From Myxocyprinus asiaticus (Eukaryota; Chordata; Actinopteri; Cypriniformes; Catostomidae): 64,000 bases of DNA. The position numbers were made by a program, and so were the translations under genes. A model generated the notes under the pieces. The model was not told the DNA's origin. It worked only from the letters and a program-made list of their open reading frames with translations, and ran no database searches. This document shows, one piece after another, positions 28,346 to 38,207 of the stretch; the stretch's first letter is position 1; the number at the start of each line of letters is the position of its first letter. The stretch lies in NCBI RefSeq assembly GCF_019703515.2, contig NC_059356.1, forward strand, positions 26,713,197 through 26,777,196, given 5' to 3'.

Positions 28346-29962
28346 ATGAACCCAGCAGTTTCACTTCTGCGCTTACGTCAGGGGAATCGTCCTCTGGAGG
28401 ACTATGTTGAGGACTTCTGCGGTCTAGCCAGCCAGGTAGACTTCAATGAGGTTGCCCTCAAGGGTTGTTTTAGATTTGGACTAAATGAGACCATTTCTTT
28501 TTTGATGGCTGGCGATCGCAGTTCCCTCAGCCTGGCTCAATATATCGACCTCGCCCTTCGATTCATCGGTTCCCCGTTCACTGTGGGGGAGGCGGATCCC
28601 GAGCCAGAGTTCCACAACATGGCCGCCGCCGAGCCAGAGTTCCACGACATGGCCGCTGCCAAGCCAGAGTCCCACGTCATGGCCGCCGCCGAGCCAGAGT
28701 GCCACGTCACAGCGACGCCTCAGCCTGCTCCATGCCACGTCACAGCGACGCCTCAGCCTGCTCCATGCCACGTCACAGCGACGCATCAGCCTGCTCCATG
28801 CCTCGTCACAGCGACGCCTCAGCCTGCTCCATGCCTCGTCACAGCGACGCCTCAGCCTGCTCCTTGCCACATCACAGCGACGCCTCAGCCTGCTCCATGC
28901 CACGTCACAGCGACGCCTCAGCCTGCTCCATGCTACGTCACAGCGACGCCTCAGCCTGCTCCATGCCATGTCACAGCGACGCCTCAGCCTGCTCCATGCC
29001 ACGTCACAGCGACGCCTCAGCCTGCTCCATGCCCCGTCACAGCGACGCCTCAGCCTGCTCCATGCCCCGTCACAGCGACGCCTCAGCCTGCTCCATGCCC
29101 CGTCACAGCGACGCCTCAGCCTGCTCCATGCCCCGTCACAGTGACGCCTCAGCCTGCTCCATGCCCCGTCACAGCGACGCCTCAGCCTGCTCCATGCCCC
29201 GTCACAGCGACGCCTCAGCCTGCTCCATGCCACGTCACAGCGACGCCTCAGCCTGCTCCATGCCCCGTCACAGCGACGCCTCAGCCTGCTCCATGCCACA
29301 TCACAGCGACGCTTCAGCCTGCTCCATGCCACGTCACAGCGACGCCTCAGCCTGCTCCATGCCATGTCACAGCCACACCTGAGCAGTGGGACCTGGAGAA
29401 GGTTCCCACCCTTATACCCACCTTTAGTTCTCCTGAGCAGGCAAGGGGAACTTTCGGCCCTCCGATCCCGCCTGGACCCTCTGAGCCCTGGACTTCGCTT
29501 TGGCCTGTCAGTCCCTCGACATTGCCTCAGCTCGGCGTTCCCTCGGCTCCACTACGGTCCTTCAGCCTGTCGGCTGTGCTGGGGTCCCTCATCCCTCTGG
29601 CTCATCCTTGGTCTGTCGGTCACCTGGCTCCGCTTTGGCTCTCCGAGCCTCTAGCATCGCCTTGGTCCTCCCTGCCATCGGCTCCACCCTGGCCCTTCGA
29701 GTCTTCGGCTACTCTCCGGGCACCACGTTCCAAGGCTCCGCCCCTCGAGCCTCTCACAGCTCCACCTTCCATGCCCCTCGCCCTTTCTCGCCACGCCACG
29801 CCCCACGCCCCACGCCTCAAGACACCCCCCCCCCGCTCCCTACAGAACTTTGAATTATGTCATGTATTACGTGTTTTGTTTATGTGTTGGGGTGTCAGGA
29901 GCCACCCCTTAGTGGGGGGGATATGTCAGGTATATTCTGTTGATTCATGTCTTTTATTTTGA
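28346..29962 (+). CDS. Retrotransposon gag-like ORF with about 20 tandem 11-residue repeats
   Basis: 538 codons. Residues 1-90 are a retrotransposon-gag-like segment ([35 protein letters not shown]). Three longer [13 protein letters not shown] units then lead into about 20 copies of [11 protein letters not shown] (33-bp unit, about 28,700-29,390), differing mostly at the His position (H, L, P or Y). The tail is Pro/Leu/Ser-rich without a zinc knuckle. The stop lies inside the 3' LTR. The product, if made, may be a particle-forming or nucleic-acid-binding protein; the repeat function is unknown. Open frames in other phases across the array result from its 33-bp periodicity. Confidence 0.6.
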   Translation: MNPAVSLLRLRQGNRPLEDYVEDFCGLASQVDFNEVALKGCFRFGLNETISFLMAGDRSSLSLAQYIDLALRFIGSPFTVGEADPEPEFHNMAAAEPEFHDMAAAKPESHVMAAAEPECHVTATPQPAPCHVTATPQPAPCHVTATHQPAPCLVTATPQPAPCLVTATPQPAPCHITATPQPAPCHVTATPQPAPCYVTATPQPAPCHVTATPQPAPCHVTATPQPAPCPVTATPQPAPCPVTATPQPAPCPVTATPQPAPCPVTVTPQPAPCPVTATPQPAPCPVTATPQPAPCHVTATPQPAPCPVTATPQPAPCHITATLQPAPCHVTATPQPAPCHVTATPEQWDLEKVPTLIPTFSSPEQARGTFGPPIPPGPSEPWTSLWPVSPSTLPQLGVPSAPLRSFSLSAVLGSLIPLAHPWSVGHLAPLWLSEPLASPWSSLPSAPPWPFESSATLRAPRSKAPPLEPLTAPPSMPLALSRHATPHAPRLKTPPPRSLQNFELCHVLRVLFMCWGVRSHPLVGGICQVYSVDSCLLF

Positions 29963-30357
29963 AATTCTAGTTCCTGTTTCATGTCATGTGTTCCTGTTTC
30001 CCTAGTCATGTGATTTCTGTTTTCCCTCCATGTTCATGTGTCACGTTTTCATTGGTTTATTGTTTAATTATCTTGTTATCAGTTCTGTTTGTTCATTGGT
30101 TTATGTTCTCCCATGTCTTGTATTTAAGCCCTCATGTTTGCATTGTCTATGGGTGGAGTATTGTATGTGATGGTATGTGTTTGTCAAGTCAAGTCAAGTC
30201 AAGTCAAGTCAAGTCAAGTCAAGTCCATGTTCATGTTCATGTTTTGTTTTGTAGTCAGGGTTATTGGAGTTCACGTTCTGTAAATAAACTGCACTTGGGT
30301 TCTTCATCTTCACGTCTTCGTCATTGCCATCATTGTCAGCAGCCAGCACACGTCACA
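29924..30357 (+). repeat. 3' LTR with (CAAGT)8
   Basis: 434 bp, same ends as the 5' LTR. The pentamer array (30,185-30,224) is CAAGT instead of CCAGT in all eight units. A short CATGTT repeat follows. Confidence 0.9.
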
Positions 30358-30362
30358 TTAAG

Positions 30363-31128
30363 CTTTAACCAGAAATGACTGACTGGTCTCATAGTAAAGC
30401 TTTTACCCCTAGTACAAGGAGTTTCGCATTCTACTCTGCCCTAAAATAATGTTTTGTTTTAATAAACAAAGATTGCATCTGTATGCAAGTGGATGTGTAT
30501 CATGAGTGGGGACACATCTGTTTGTTCCACCCCGCTGTCACTCAACACCACTGATATTTGAAAGGGAATAAAAGGGAATATTTGAATTTTAAATGTTCTC
30601 ATACAAATGCCAATATATTAGACCAGATACAATTAATTAAATGACAACAGTGTAAATATTCAAAATAGGCATACCTTAATAAAATAAAAAATCATATTTA
30701 GATTAGTATTTATGGGGTTGTTGTGATATAATGTAGATAAAGGGACAGTAGTTATAAAGCAAAAATTTTTAGCATATGCAAATACTTTTGAGACAGAAAG
30801 AAACAAATTAAGATGCTTACTCAAAATAACCACTTCAGAAAAAGGTGAACCATTTACCACAACACCTCAAGTATTCTATAAACAAATTAATCTCCTTTGT
30901 GATTGAATCAGTTAATGTGAGTCTACTTGGAAATTATTCATAACAAATATATTCCCCCCACTTAAGAAAAACAATGTGTTTATGGGGTCCTTTAGTCCTT
31001 GCAACAAGGGGGCTTTTTTTTTTTTTTTTTTACCCTGAATACTATCCTTTTACTTATTGGACATACTGCAAAACTTTTGAGCAAAACTAAAAAATAAAAT
31101 AATAATAAAAAAAGTCTAAATATATATA
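30363..31128. other. Intergenic, nothing recognised
   Basis: AT-rich, with a poly-T tract at 31,014-31,031. No supported feature. Confidence 0.4.
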
Positions 31129-32303
31129 CAGCTCTGGAAAAAAATAAGAGACCAGTGCAAAATTATCAGTTTCTATGGATTTACTATTTATAGGTATGTG
31201 TTTGAGTACAATGAACATTTTTGTTTTATTCTATAAAGTACTGACAACATTTCTCCCCAAATTCCAAATAAAAATATTGTCATTTAGAGCATTTATTTGC
31301 AGAAAATGACAAATTGTCAAAATAACAAAAAAAGATGCAGTGTTTTCAGACCTCGAATAATCAAAGAAGCAAAGAAAACAAGTTCATATTAATTTTTAAA
31401 CAACACAATACTAATGTTTTAAATATTTGGTGGAATAACTGATTTTCAATCACAGCTTTCATTCGTCTTGGCATGCTCTCTACCAATCTTTCATATTGCT
31501 GTTGGTTGACTTTATGCCACTCCTGGCACAAAAATTCAAGCAGCTCGGCTTTGTTTGATGGCTTGTGATGATCTGGGGGTGCTTCAGCAAGGCTGGAATC
31601 AGGCAGATTAGTCTTTGTGAAGGACACATGAATCAAGCCATGTACAGTGTTATCCTGGAAGAAAACTTGCTTCCTTCTGTTCTGACAATGTTCCCCAACT
31701 CTGAGGATTGGTTTTTCCAGCAGGACAATGCTCCATGCCACACAGCCATGTCAATCAAGATGTGGATGGAGGACCACTGGATCAAGACCATGTCATGGCC
31801 AGCCCAACCCCCAGACCTGAACCCCATTGAAAACCTCTGGAATGTGATCAAGAGGAAGTTGGATGGTCACAAGCCATCAAACAAAGCCGAGCTGCTTGAA
31901 TTTTTGTGCCAGGAGTGGCATAAAATCACCCAACAGCAGTGTGAAAGACTGGTAGAGAGCATGCCAAGATGCATGAAAGCTGTGACTGAAAATTAGGGTT
32001 ATTCCACCAAATATTTAAAACATTAGTATCATGTTGTTTAAAAATGAATATGAACTTGTTTTCTTTGCATTATTCAAAGTCTGAAAACACTGCATCTTTT
32101 TTGTTATTTTGACCAGTTGTAATTTTCTGCAAATAAATGCTCTAAATTACAAAATTGTATTTGGAATTTGGGAGAAATGTTGACAGTACTTTATAGAATA
32201 AAACAAAAATGTTCATTTTATTTAAACACATACAGTACCTATGAATAGTAAATCCAGAGAAACTGATACATTTGCAGTGGTCTCTTAAATTTTTCCAGAG
32301 CTG
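31129..32303 (+). mobile_element. Tc1-like element with an internal inverted duplication
   Basis: Termini CAGCTCTGGAAAAAAATAAG (left) and TTTTTCCAGAGCTG (right), next to TA-rich target sequence, with terminal inverted repeats of about 220 bp. The transposase C-terminal half is present once in plus orientation (31,565-31,996) and its last about 40 codons again in minus orientation (31,560-31,440), so the inverted arms extend to about 430 bp. The N-terminal DNA-binding part is absent; this is a non-autonomous derivative. Confidence 0.85.
31565..31996 (+). pseudogene. Tc1-like transposase, C-terminal catalytic half
   Basis: About 143 codons beginning inside the MMIWGCFSKAG region. The second catalytic Asp is in FQQDNAPCH and the Glu in DLNPIENLW; the first Asp and the helix-turn-helix domains are missing. 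The frame is open to a stop after ESMPRCMKAVTEN, the normal C-terminus. It cannot act alone. Confidence 0.8.
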
Positions 32304-32674
32304 TGTATATATATATTTTGTCCCAGAATAAATGTGATAGTTTCAGGGATTCTCATTATCTACATTAACTGCAACATTTTCAAAGTAATTTAATGTTAGA
32401 TCAAAGTACCTCAAAATCAACCTTTATTCATTGCACACAATTACCTCATGGATCAGGAAAATTTTGCAGTGCTAAGTGACAAACAGGTGTTTAGGAAAGT
32501 GCTAAACGTGGTAAGTGCTAAAAGTGGTACTTTTTGTTGCTATTTAGTGTTTTGGGAGAAAATAAAATTAAAGGTGTCTTTGTCCCAGGGGCCCTTTAGC
32601 CCTGTTGTCCCCCTTTATTAATTTAGCAGTTAGGTTGGCACTTTTTTATCCTTATAGGTACAGTATAGTGCTAC

Positions 32675-32682
32675 ATGCAAAT
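32675..32682 (+). promoter_or_regulatory. Octamer ATGCAAAT of VH-b
   Basis: Ig V promoter octamer. It lies only about 24 bp before the leader ATG, against about 75 bp in VH-c, because the intervening TATA-like/initiator stretch is deleted. Confidence 0.7.
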
Positions 32683-32705
32683 ATTGCCCTCCCTCAAATT
32701 TCAGT

Positions 32706-33138
32706 ATGTTTTCTCGTATCTGTTTTTGCTGCTTTCTGCAGCTATGCCTTGTAAGTCTTAATAGATACAGGGCTATTACAAATACTATTTGAAAATGTTT
32801 AATCATGTAATATTTCCACCAAGTGTCCACTGTGTTGAACTGATATAGCCTGCTTCCAGTGTTTTAAGGCCTGGTCAGCCATTGACACTGTCCTGTAAGG
32901 TTTCTGGATATTCTTTGACTGACCGCAACTACTGCACTCATTGGATACGACAGGCTGCAGGAAAAGCTCTGGAATGGATTGGAGTGATATGTGGTGGTGG
33001 TGACACATATTACAGTGAAATAATGAAGAGTAGATTTCGAGTTAACAGAGACTCTTCCAGCAGCACAGTGACTCTACAAGGACAGACGATGCAGACTGAA
33101 GACACAGCTGTGTATTGATGTGCACAAGAATATTGGAT
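32706..33138 (+). pseudogene. IGHV segment (VH-b), multiple lesions
   Basis: Close relative of VH-c. Leader at 32,706-32,750 (donor GTAAGT) has lost one base against VH-c and is out of frame. The acceptor reads CCACCAA where VH-c has CACCAG. The V exon (about 32,823-33,138) has TAG at 32,846-32,848 (Gln of the ELTQP motif) and TGA at 33,116-33,118 replacing the Tyr before Cys104. FR2 keeps the usual Trp (YCTHWIRQAAGKALEWIG), and the CDR1/CDR2 cysteine pair (YCT; VICGGG) is conserved. Four or more lesions make it a clear pseudogene, yet its RSS is intact. Confidence 0.9.
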
Positions 33139-33177
33139 CACAGTGATACAAACCACAAGCACTTCTATTCAAAAACA
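33139..33177 (+). promoter_or_regulatory. RSS (23-bp spacer) of VH-b
   Basis: CACAGTG at 33,139-33,145, 23-bp spacer, nonamer TCAAAAACA at 33,169-33,177. Near-identical to the VH-c signal. Confidence 0.85.
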
Positions 33178-33234
33178 ACTTGAACAAAAAGCACAATAGA
33201 AAAGTCCATTTGAGCTTTCATGTCGATAGCGTAA

Positions 33235-33430
33235 AACATGTCCTGCTTATTTTTAGACTTGTCCTACATAAGGCTCAGTGGGCCGGAAACCCACATCACT
33301 GTGGTCTATGATAGAACCTCTGATGTGTTCTATAACAAACTCAAGGTTTATACAATGTAGTTATCAGGTATATTTTCATAGTCTTCAGAAATAACTGTCC
33401 GAGTTAACTGTACTTATACAATATTATACA
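33235..33430. repeat. Second copy of the CD225-gene upstream flank
   Basis: Aligns with 21,325-21,545 (GGGCCGGAAACCCACAT, GTGTTCTATAACAAA, GTATATTTTCATAGT). No CD225 coding exon follows here; a LINE begins at about 33,434 where the gene would be expected. Confidence 0.5.
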
Positions 33431-33543
33431 AGCAGTCCGAATTGTCCTTTGTAGTCTTCTGATGTCTGATTTCGTAGCTGAACCAAACCAGACAGTTATT
33501 GAAGTGCAGAGGACAGACTCAATGACTGCTGAGTTGAACTGTA

Positions 33544-34236
33544 TCAGCAGCGCCTGTGGCAGTTTAATTTCCTCAGCTGGCGAAGGAAGTACAACCTCTG
33601 CTGGGCCTTTTTCACAGTGGAGTCAATGTGTGTCTCCCACTTCAGGTCCTGTGAGATGGTAGTGCCCAGGAACCTGAATGACTCCACTGCTGCCACAGTG
33701 CTGTTTAAAATGGTGAGGGGGGTCAGTGTTGGGGTGTTCCTCCTAAAGTCCACAATCATCTCCACCGTTTTGAGCGTGTTCAGCTCAAGGTTGTTTTGAC
33801 TGCACCAGACAGCCAGCTGTTCAATCTCCCTTCTGTATGCAGACTCATCGTCATCTCGAATGAGGCCGATGACAGTGGTGTCGTCTGCAAACTTCAGGAG
33901 CTTGACAGAGGGGTCCTTGGCGATGCAGTCATTGGTGTAGAGAGAGAAAAGTAGTGGGGAGAGCACACATCCCTGGGGGGCACCAGTGCTGATTGTACAG
34001 GTGCTAGAAGTGAGTTTCCCCTGTCTCACAAGCTGCTGCCTGTCCGTCAGAAAGCTGGTAATCCACTGACAGATAGACACGGGAACAGAGAGTTGGTGTA
34101 ATTTATTCTTGAATATAGCTGGGATGATGGTGTTGAAAGCCGAACTGAATTCCACAACAAGGATCCTTGCATATGTCCCTGGTCTGTCCAGATGTTGCAG
34201 GATATGATGCAATCCCATGTTGACTGCATCATCCAC
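33544..34236 (-). pseudogene. LINE reverse transcriptase, palm and C-terminal part
   Basis: 230 codons in one frame: DDAVNMGLHHILQHL, VVEFSSAFNTIIPA (first catalytic region, Asp replaced by Glu), TGAPQGCVLSPLLFSLYTND and LLKFADDTTVIGL with the intact catalytic FADD box, then SFRFLGTTISQDLKWE. The frame ends with frameshifted RKLNCHRRC. The upstream RT fingers are in other frames. Confidence 0.85.
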
Positions 34237-34451
34237 AGACCTATTTGCTCAATAAGCAAATTGAAGGGGATCTAGAAAGGGTCTAGTGATGTTCTTCAGG
34301 TGGGCCAACACCAGTCTCTCAAATGATTTCATGACCACAGACGTCAGGGCGACAGGTCTGTAGTCATTTAGTCCTGTGATTTTTGGTTTCTTTGGGACAG
34401 GAATAATGACTGAGCATTTGAAACAGCATGGGACTTCACACTGCTCCAGTG

Positions 34452-34530
34452 ATTAGCACAGGATTGAAGACTGGTTAGCACAGGATCGAGCTTGTTTGCA
34501 CAGGATCGCTGGTTAGCACAGGATCGAAGA
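34452..34530. repeat. Tandem expansion of about 18 bp inside the LINE
   Basis: Four imperfect copies of GGTTAGCACAGGATCGA-like sequence replace the segment that in the 47-50 kb copy reads through ANQLAPIFTQIFNRS. The unit derives from the LINE's own sequence at that point. Confidence 0.75.
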
Positions 34531-35184
34531 CACGCTGGTGAGACACCATATGGGCCTGAAGCTTTCCTCGTCTTTTGTTACTGAATGCCCCAGCTCACAT
34601 CATCTTCACAGGTCTTAAGTGCAGGTTGAGTAGCAGGAGGGGGGAGGAGGGGGGTTGCAGGAGGTGTTAGTGTTTGTGTGAAGTAAAGGTCAGAGTGGGT
34701 GTGGGGTGTGTGATTGGGCCTTTCAAATCTGCCAGTTGTTGGTCCACCACAGGGTTGGGGGTAGGAATCCTGTAATTTGTGAGTTGTTTCGTGCCACTCC
34801 ACACTGATGCAGGGTCGTTAGCTGAAAACTTGTTTTTCAGCTTCTCAGAGAATCTTCTTTTAGCCAATCTGATTTCCTTGTTCAGTGCGTTCCTGGCCTG
34901 ATTGTACAAGACTTTATCCCCACCCCTGTAAGCATTCTCTTTGGCCTGACGAAGCTGCCTGAGCTCTGCTTTAAACCACAGTTTGTCATTGTCCTAGTAG
35001 GAATGCACATATCCTCACAGAAACTGATATATGATGTAACAGTATCTGTGAGCTCGTCCAGGTCTGTGGCTGCAGCCTCAAAAACACTCCCATCCGTGCA
35101 ATCGAAGCAGGCTTGTAGTTCCCGCTCTGCTTCATTGGTCCATCTCTTTACAGTCCTTACTACTGGCTTGGTTGATTTTTATTT

Positions 35185-35954
35185 CTACCTGTAGGTTGGA
35201 AGAAGATGAACCAGACAGTGATCAGAGAGTCCCAAAGCTGCTCTAGGGACAGGGCGATATGCATCCTTTATTGTTGTGTAACAATGATCCAGTACGTTCC
35301 TGTCTCCGGTGGGGCATGTAATGTGCTGTTTGTATTTGGGCAGTTCACGTGTGAGATTTGCTTTGTTAAAATCCCCAAGAATAATAATAACTGAGCCCAG
35401 GTATTGTTGTTCCGTGTCTGTGATTTGATCAGCCAGCTGTTGCAGCGCCACATTCAAACACGCGTTTGGCGCGATATACACACTCACCAGAATAAACGAG
35501 GAAAACTCCCGCGGCAAGTAGAACGGCTTACAGTTAATAAAGAGTGCTTCCAAATTAGGACAGCACATACTCTTTAATGTTGTTACATCTGTACACCAAC
35601 TTTCATTGATGTAAAAGCATGTTCCACCACCTCTCGTTTTCCCGTTATCTCCGCAATGCAATCCGCTCTGAACAGCTGATAGCCCAGCAGATGTAATGTG
35701 CTGTCCGGAATGGCGTCACTCAGCCAGGTTTCTGTTAAGTACAAGGCAGCAGAGGTTGAAAAGTCCTTGTTTGTGCGGGTGAGGAGATGTAGTTCGTCCA
35801 TTTTGTTAGGAATAGAGCGGAGATTCGCAAGATGAATGCTCGGCAGCGTTGTTCGAAAGCCCCGCCGACGGAGTTTGACCAGCACACCGGCTCGTCTTCC
35901 TCGCCTGCGTCTCCTGAACAACAAAGCTGCGCCTCCAACTAAAATGTCTAGCAA
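35185..35954 (-). pseudogene. LINE APE-type endonuclease
   Basis: Two overlapping minus-strand frames: the first (35,954-35,583) has LPSIHLANLRSIPNKMDEL and ALYLTETWLSDAI with the catalytic Glu; the second (35,661-35,185) has GGGTCFYINESWC, VIIILGDFNKANL, DHCYTTIKDAY and LGLSDHCLVHLLPTY. One frameshift separates them. Confidence 0.85.
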
Positions 35955-36177
35955 AATGTCTGAATATTAAAAAACTGGGAAAAGACTGTCTGGTATAAGC
36001 TGTTGAATGTTCAGCAGTTCATCTCTGGTAAAACTGACTGGAAAAAGATTACTAAACAAAGGACAAACAAACAAAAACAATAAAACAATAGGAGCGCTCC
36101 ACACCGAGGCGGCCATCCGCGGCGCCATCGTGATGAATTACAGTGCCATCATGATGAAATAAATCTACAATAATTGG

Positions 36178-36302
36178 AAACTTAGACTACAAGGATTAAC
36201 TAAAAAACAAGGTCAGCATCGCCAGAGACACCTCCAGTAACACAATCACATTAAAAGGAAAAAATATTCAAGCTCAAGACACAGCTGTGTATTATTGTGT
36301 AG
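36178..36302 (+). pseudogene. IGHV fragment (VH-d), FR3 only
   Basis: Only the 3' part of a V exon remains: LKNKVSIARDTSSNTITLKG then NIQAQDTAVYYCV, with a stop (TAA) in the CDR2-FR3 part (YKD-stop-LKN). It is the same family as VH-f. The 5' half is absent; LINE sequence lies about 45 bp upstream, so truncation may be linked to that insertion. The RSS is intact. Confidence 0.8.
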
Positions 36303-36341
36303 CACAGTGACAAACACATTCATCCTCCCTGTACAAAAACA
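36303..36341 (+). promoter_or_regulatory. RSS (23-bp spacer) of VH-d
   Basis: CACAGTG at 36,303-36,309, 23-bp spacer, nonamer ACAAAAACA at 36,333-36,341. Confidence 0.9.
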
Positions 36342-37260
36342 TCTTCATATTACAAATTAAGGCCTTCATGGAAAATGTCAGCTACAAATACTACTACTAC
36401 TGCCATTATATTACTACTGCTAATATACTGTATATGCAATATATAATAATAGAAGCAGTAGATGGCATTTCTTGCATTTTTTGCTTTACTGTCATGATGG
36501 ACACAGGATTAAACATTTTTACTGATCTTGTGAAAGTAACAGAAATAATTTAATTTACTATTATTATTTAGGTTTTAATGTAGTTTTAAAGACTATTAAG
36601 AATTCCGCCTAACAAAGAGGACTTTGAATCTAAACACATAATTTGTGGTTCGTATTGTTTCAGTTGGCTGAAAAATGTTTAGGGAATATCCCAAGGCAAT
36701 TTGGATTTTAGATTTCCTTTTATTATCTGAGAAAATGTTTTTACTTTCTTTGCATTCCATTAAAATAATGGATTTAGTGGTATCTAAAGCAGTATTGCAA
36801 TACATGATGTTATTGCTTAATCTTTTGCAGTTAGATTATTTGATCAAAACAAATAATAATAATTCAGATTATATTTATGTATTTATTTGCATTTTCAAAG
36901 CAGGAAATTCAAATATATTACTGTTAAAGTAATGACACAGGATGCACCTGTTCCCACATGAGACCACATATTAATGTCTGCTTTTCTTTTCTGCTGTTTT
37001 ATCTAATACATGTATGAAGCAGAATGACACATATCATATTCTTTATTTTCTATTTGACAGCAAAACCCATAAGCATTTGTGTGGATGGGATATACTGTAC
37101 ATGTAACAAAGAAATCAATAAAGCATTAAAATATTTTCCCATTTAAGATAATTTCATGTTACACAAATAACAGTGTATATACATTAACACTGTTAATGAT
37201 TTTTCATGTTGCTGTTTATTAGTTTGGCCTTGCAGTCATTATTGCATCTTATGACCTCCC
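36342..37260. other. V-V spacer, AT-rich
   Basis: No gene. The 36,937-37,015 block (ACACAGGATGCACCTG onward) is shared in diverged form with 17,072-17,170 upstream of VH-a. Confidence 0.4.
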
Positions 37261-37261
37261 A

Positions 37262-37269
37262 ATGCAAAT
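37262..37269 (+). promoter_or_regulatory. Octamer ATGCAAAT of VH-e
   Basis: Perfect Ig octamer about 80 bp before the VH-e leader ATG, in forward orientation. Confidence 0.75.
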
Positions 37270-37350
37270 CAAAACAATCCTCTTTGATCATTTGGTATTT
37301 ATGTGCTTCTGATCTGAGTGGATGTGAAGAGTTACATCACCATTTACAAG

Positions 37351-37786
37351 ATGGAGAACACACTCTGCCTACTACTGATCTCATTCAGCTTCAACTGTGT
37401 TTTCATATTAAACAAATTATATATTTCTAGACTAAATGTATTTCAAATTAAATCAGCCTTTTCAATCTTCTTCTTTAGGTATAAAATGTCAAAGTATGGA
37501 TTCTGTTGAAAAATCAGTTCAGAAAAAGCCTGGAGATACTCTGACTCTTTCCTGTAGATGATCTGGTTCAGCTTTGGCTGCTGTAGCATGCACTGGATCA
37601 GACAGCAAGCTGGAAAACCACTCGTGTGGATGGGACGTGTTCATCCAAGTGGTGGAGACTATGATTACTCCAAATCTTTTGAAGGATGAATTGAAATCAC
37701 CAGAGATAATTCAAACAGCATGGCACATTTGAAATTGTCAGGATTGACAGCAGAAGACTCAGCCATGTATTACTGTGCAAAACAAG
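37351..37786 (+). pseudogene. IGHV segment (VH-e), two stops and a frameshift
   Basis: Leader ATG at 37,351 (MENTLCLLLISFSFN); donor unclear. V exon from 37,479 after TTCTTTAG: SVQKKPGDTLTLSCR, then TGA at 37,559-37,561; a one-base loss in the SGFSFG region shifts frame; FR2 (MHWIRQQAGKPLVWMGRV) resumes; TGA at 37,687-37,689 precedes [16 protein letters not shown] and SAMYYCAK. It is most like VH-a; in VH-a the nonsense codon lies one codon later in the same FR3 stretch. Confidence 0.9.
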
Positions 37787-37825
37787 CACAGTGACACAAA
37801 GGTCTTGTAAGGCTTAACAAAAACC
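37787..37825 (+). promoter_or_regulatory. RSS (23-bp spacer, consensus nonamer) of VH-e
   Basis: CACAGTG at 37,787-37,793, 23-bp spacer, ACAAAAACC at 37,817-37,825, both consensus, although the V exon is dead. Confidence 0.9.
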
Positions 37826-38207
37826 ACTTTGAATGATATTTCTGATTTCTCACTGCTAGAGTTCAATAGGTGGCAGCAGAGCATAAAATGCAAGAAATCA
37901 CTAAGACAATACAATTAACATTTAAACACACAAACATTATACAACTCAGCAGTCAATGCAACATCAAATCAATTATATTAAACATTCATGTTTAAACTTT
38001 CACCGTTTATCTTGCTACATGCTGTCCTGATTTTGGGTCAGAGTGAGAGCAAGAGATCTGTGTGTGCCTCTTTGAGTGGACACTTGATCAACCTCCATTT
38101 ATTCCATTTACCTTCATTTATTGAAAGAAACTGCATTGGGGTCAGAACTTCTGCTTAAATTCATTGGACCCAGAAGAAAGTTTTTATGAATAATACAATA
38201 AAATATA
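37826..38207. other. Spacer, nothing recognised
   Basis: AT-rich sequence between the VH-e RSS and a Tc1 element; no supported feature. Confidence 0.4.

Larger units (their letters stand above)
27880..30357 (+). mobile_element. Complete non-autonomous LTR retrotransposon (2,478 bp)
   Basis: Two near-identical LTRs (27,880-28,329 and 29,924-30,357) begin TGTCAGGT and end CACGT(T/C)ACA. The element is flanked by the 5-bp duplication TTAAG (27,875-27,879; 30,358-30,362). A purine-rich polypurine tract (AGTGGGGGGGATA) sits just before the 3' LTR. The interior holds one gag-like ORF with a tandem array and no protease, RT, RNase H or integrase, so mobility would need proteins from another element. 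Confidence 0.9.
33434..36130 (-). mobile_element. Rex1/CR1-type LINE, 3'-truncated copy
   Basis: Minus-strand LINE about 2.7 kb long. Its 5' end (minus strand GATGGCGCCGCGGATGG) matches the start of the copy at 46,972, but its 3' end stops inside the RT C-terminus with no 3' UTR or tail. Endonuclease parts lie at 35,954-35,185, the linker around 34,909-34,667, and RT at 34,236-33,544. Internal frameshifts and a small tandem expansion (34,452-34,530) disable it. Confidence 0.85.

Noticed and set aside
28481..29382. Long open frames on both strands across the 33-bp repeat array ([11 protein letters not shown] and [11 protein letters not shown] repeats)
   Set aside because: A 33-bp period keeps every frame open once one unit lacks stops. 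Only the frame that continues the gag-like N-terminus is supported.
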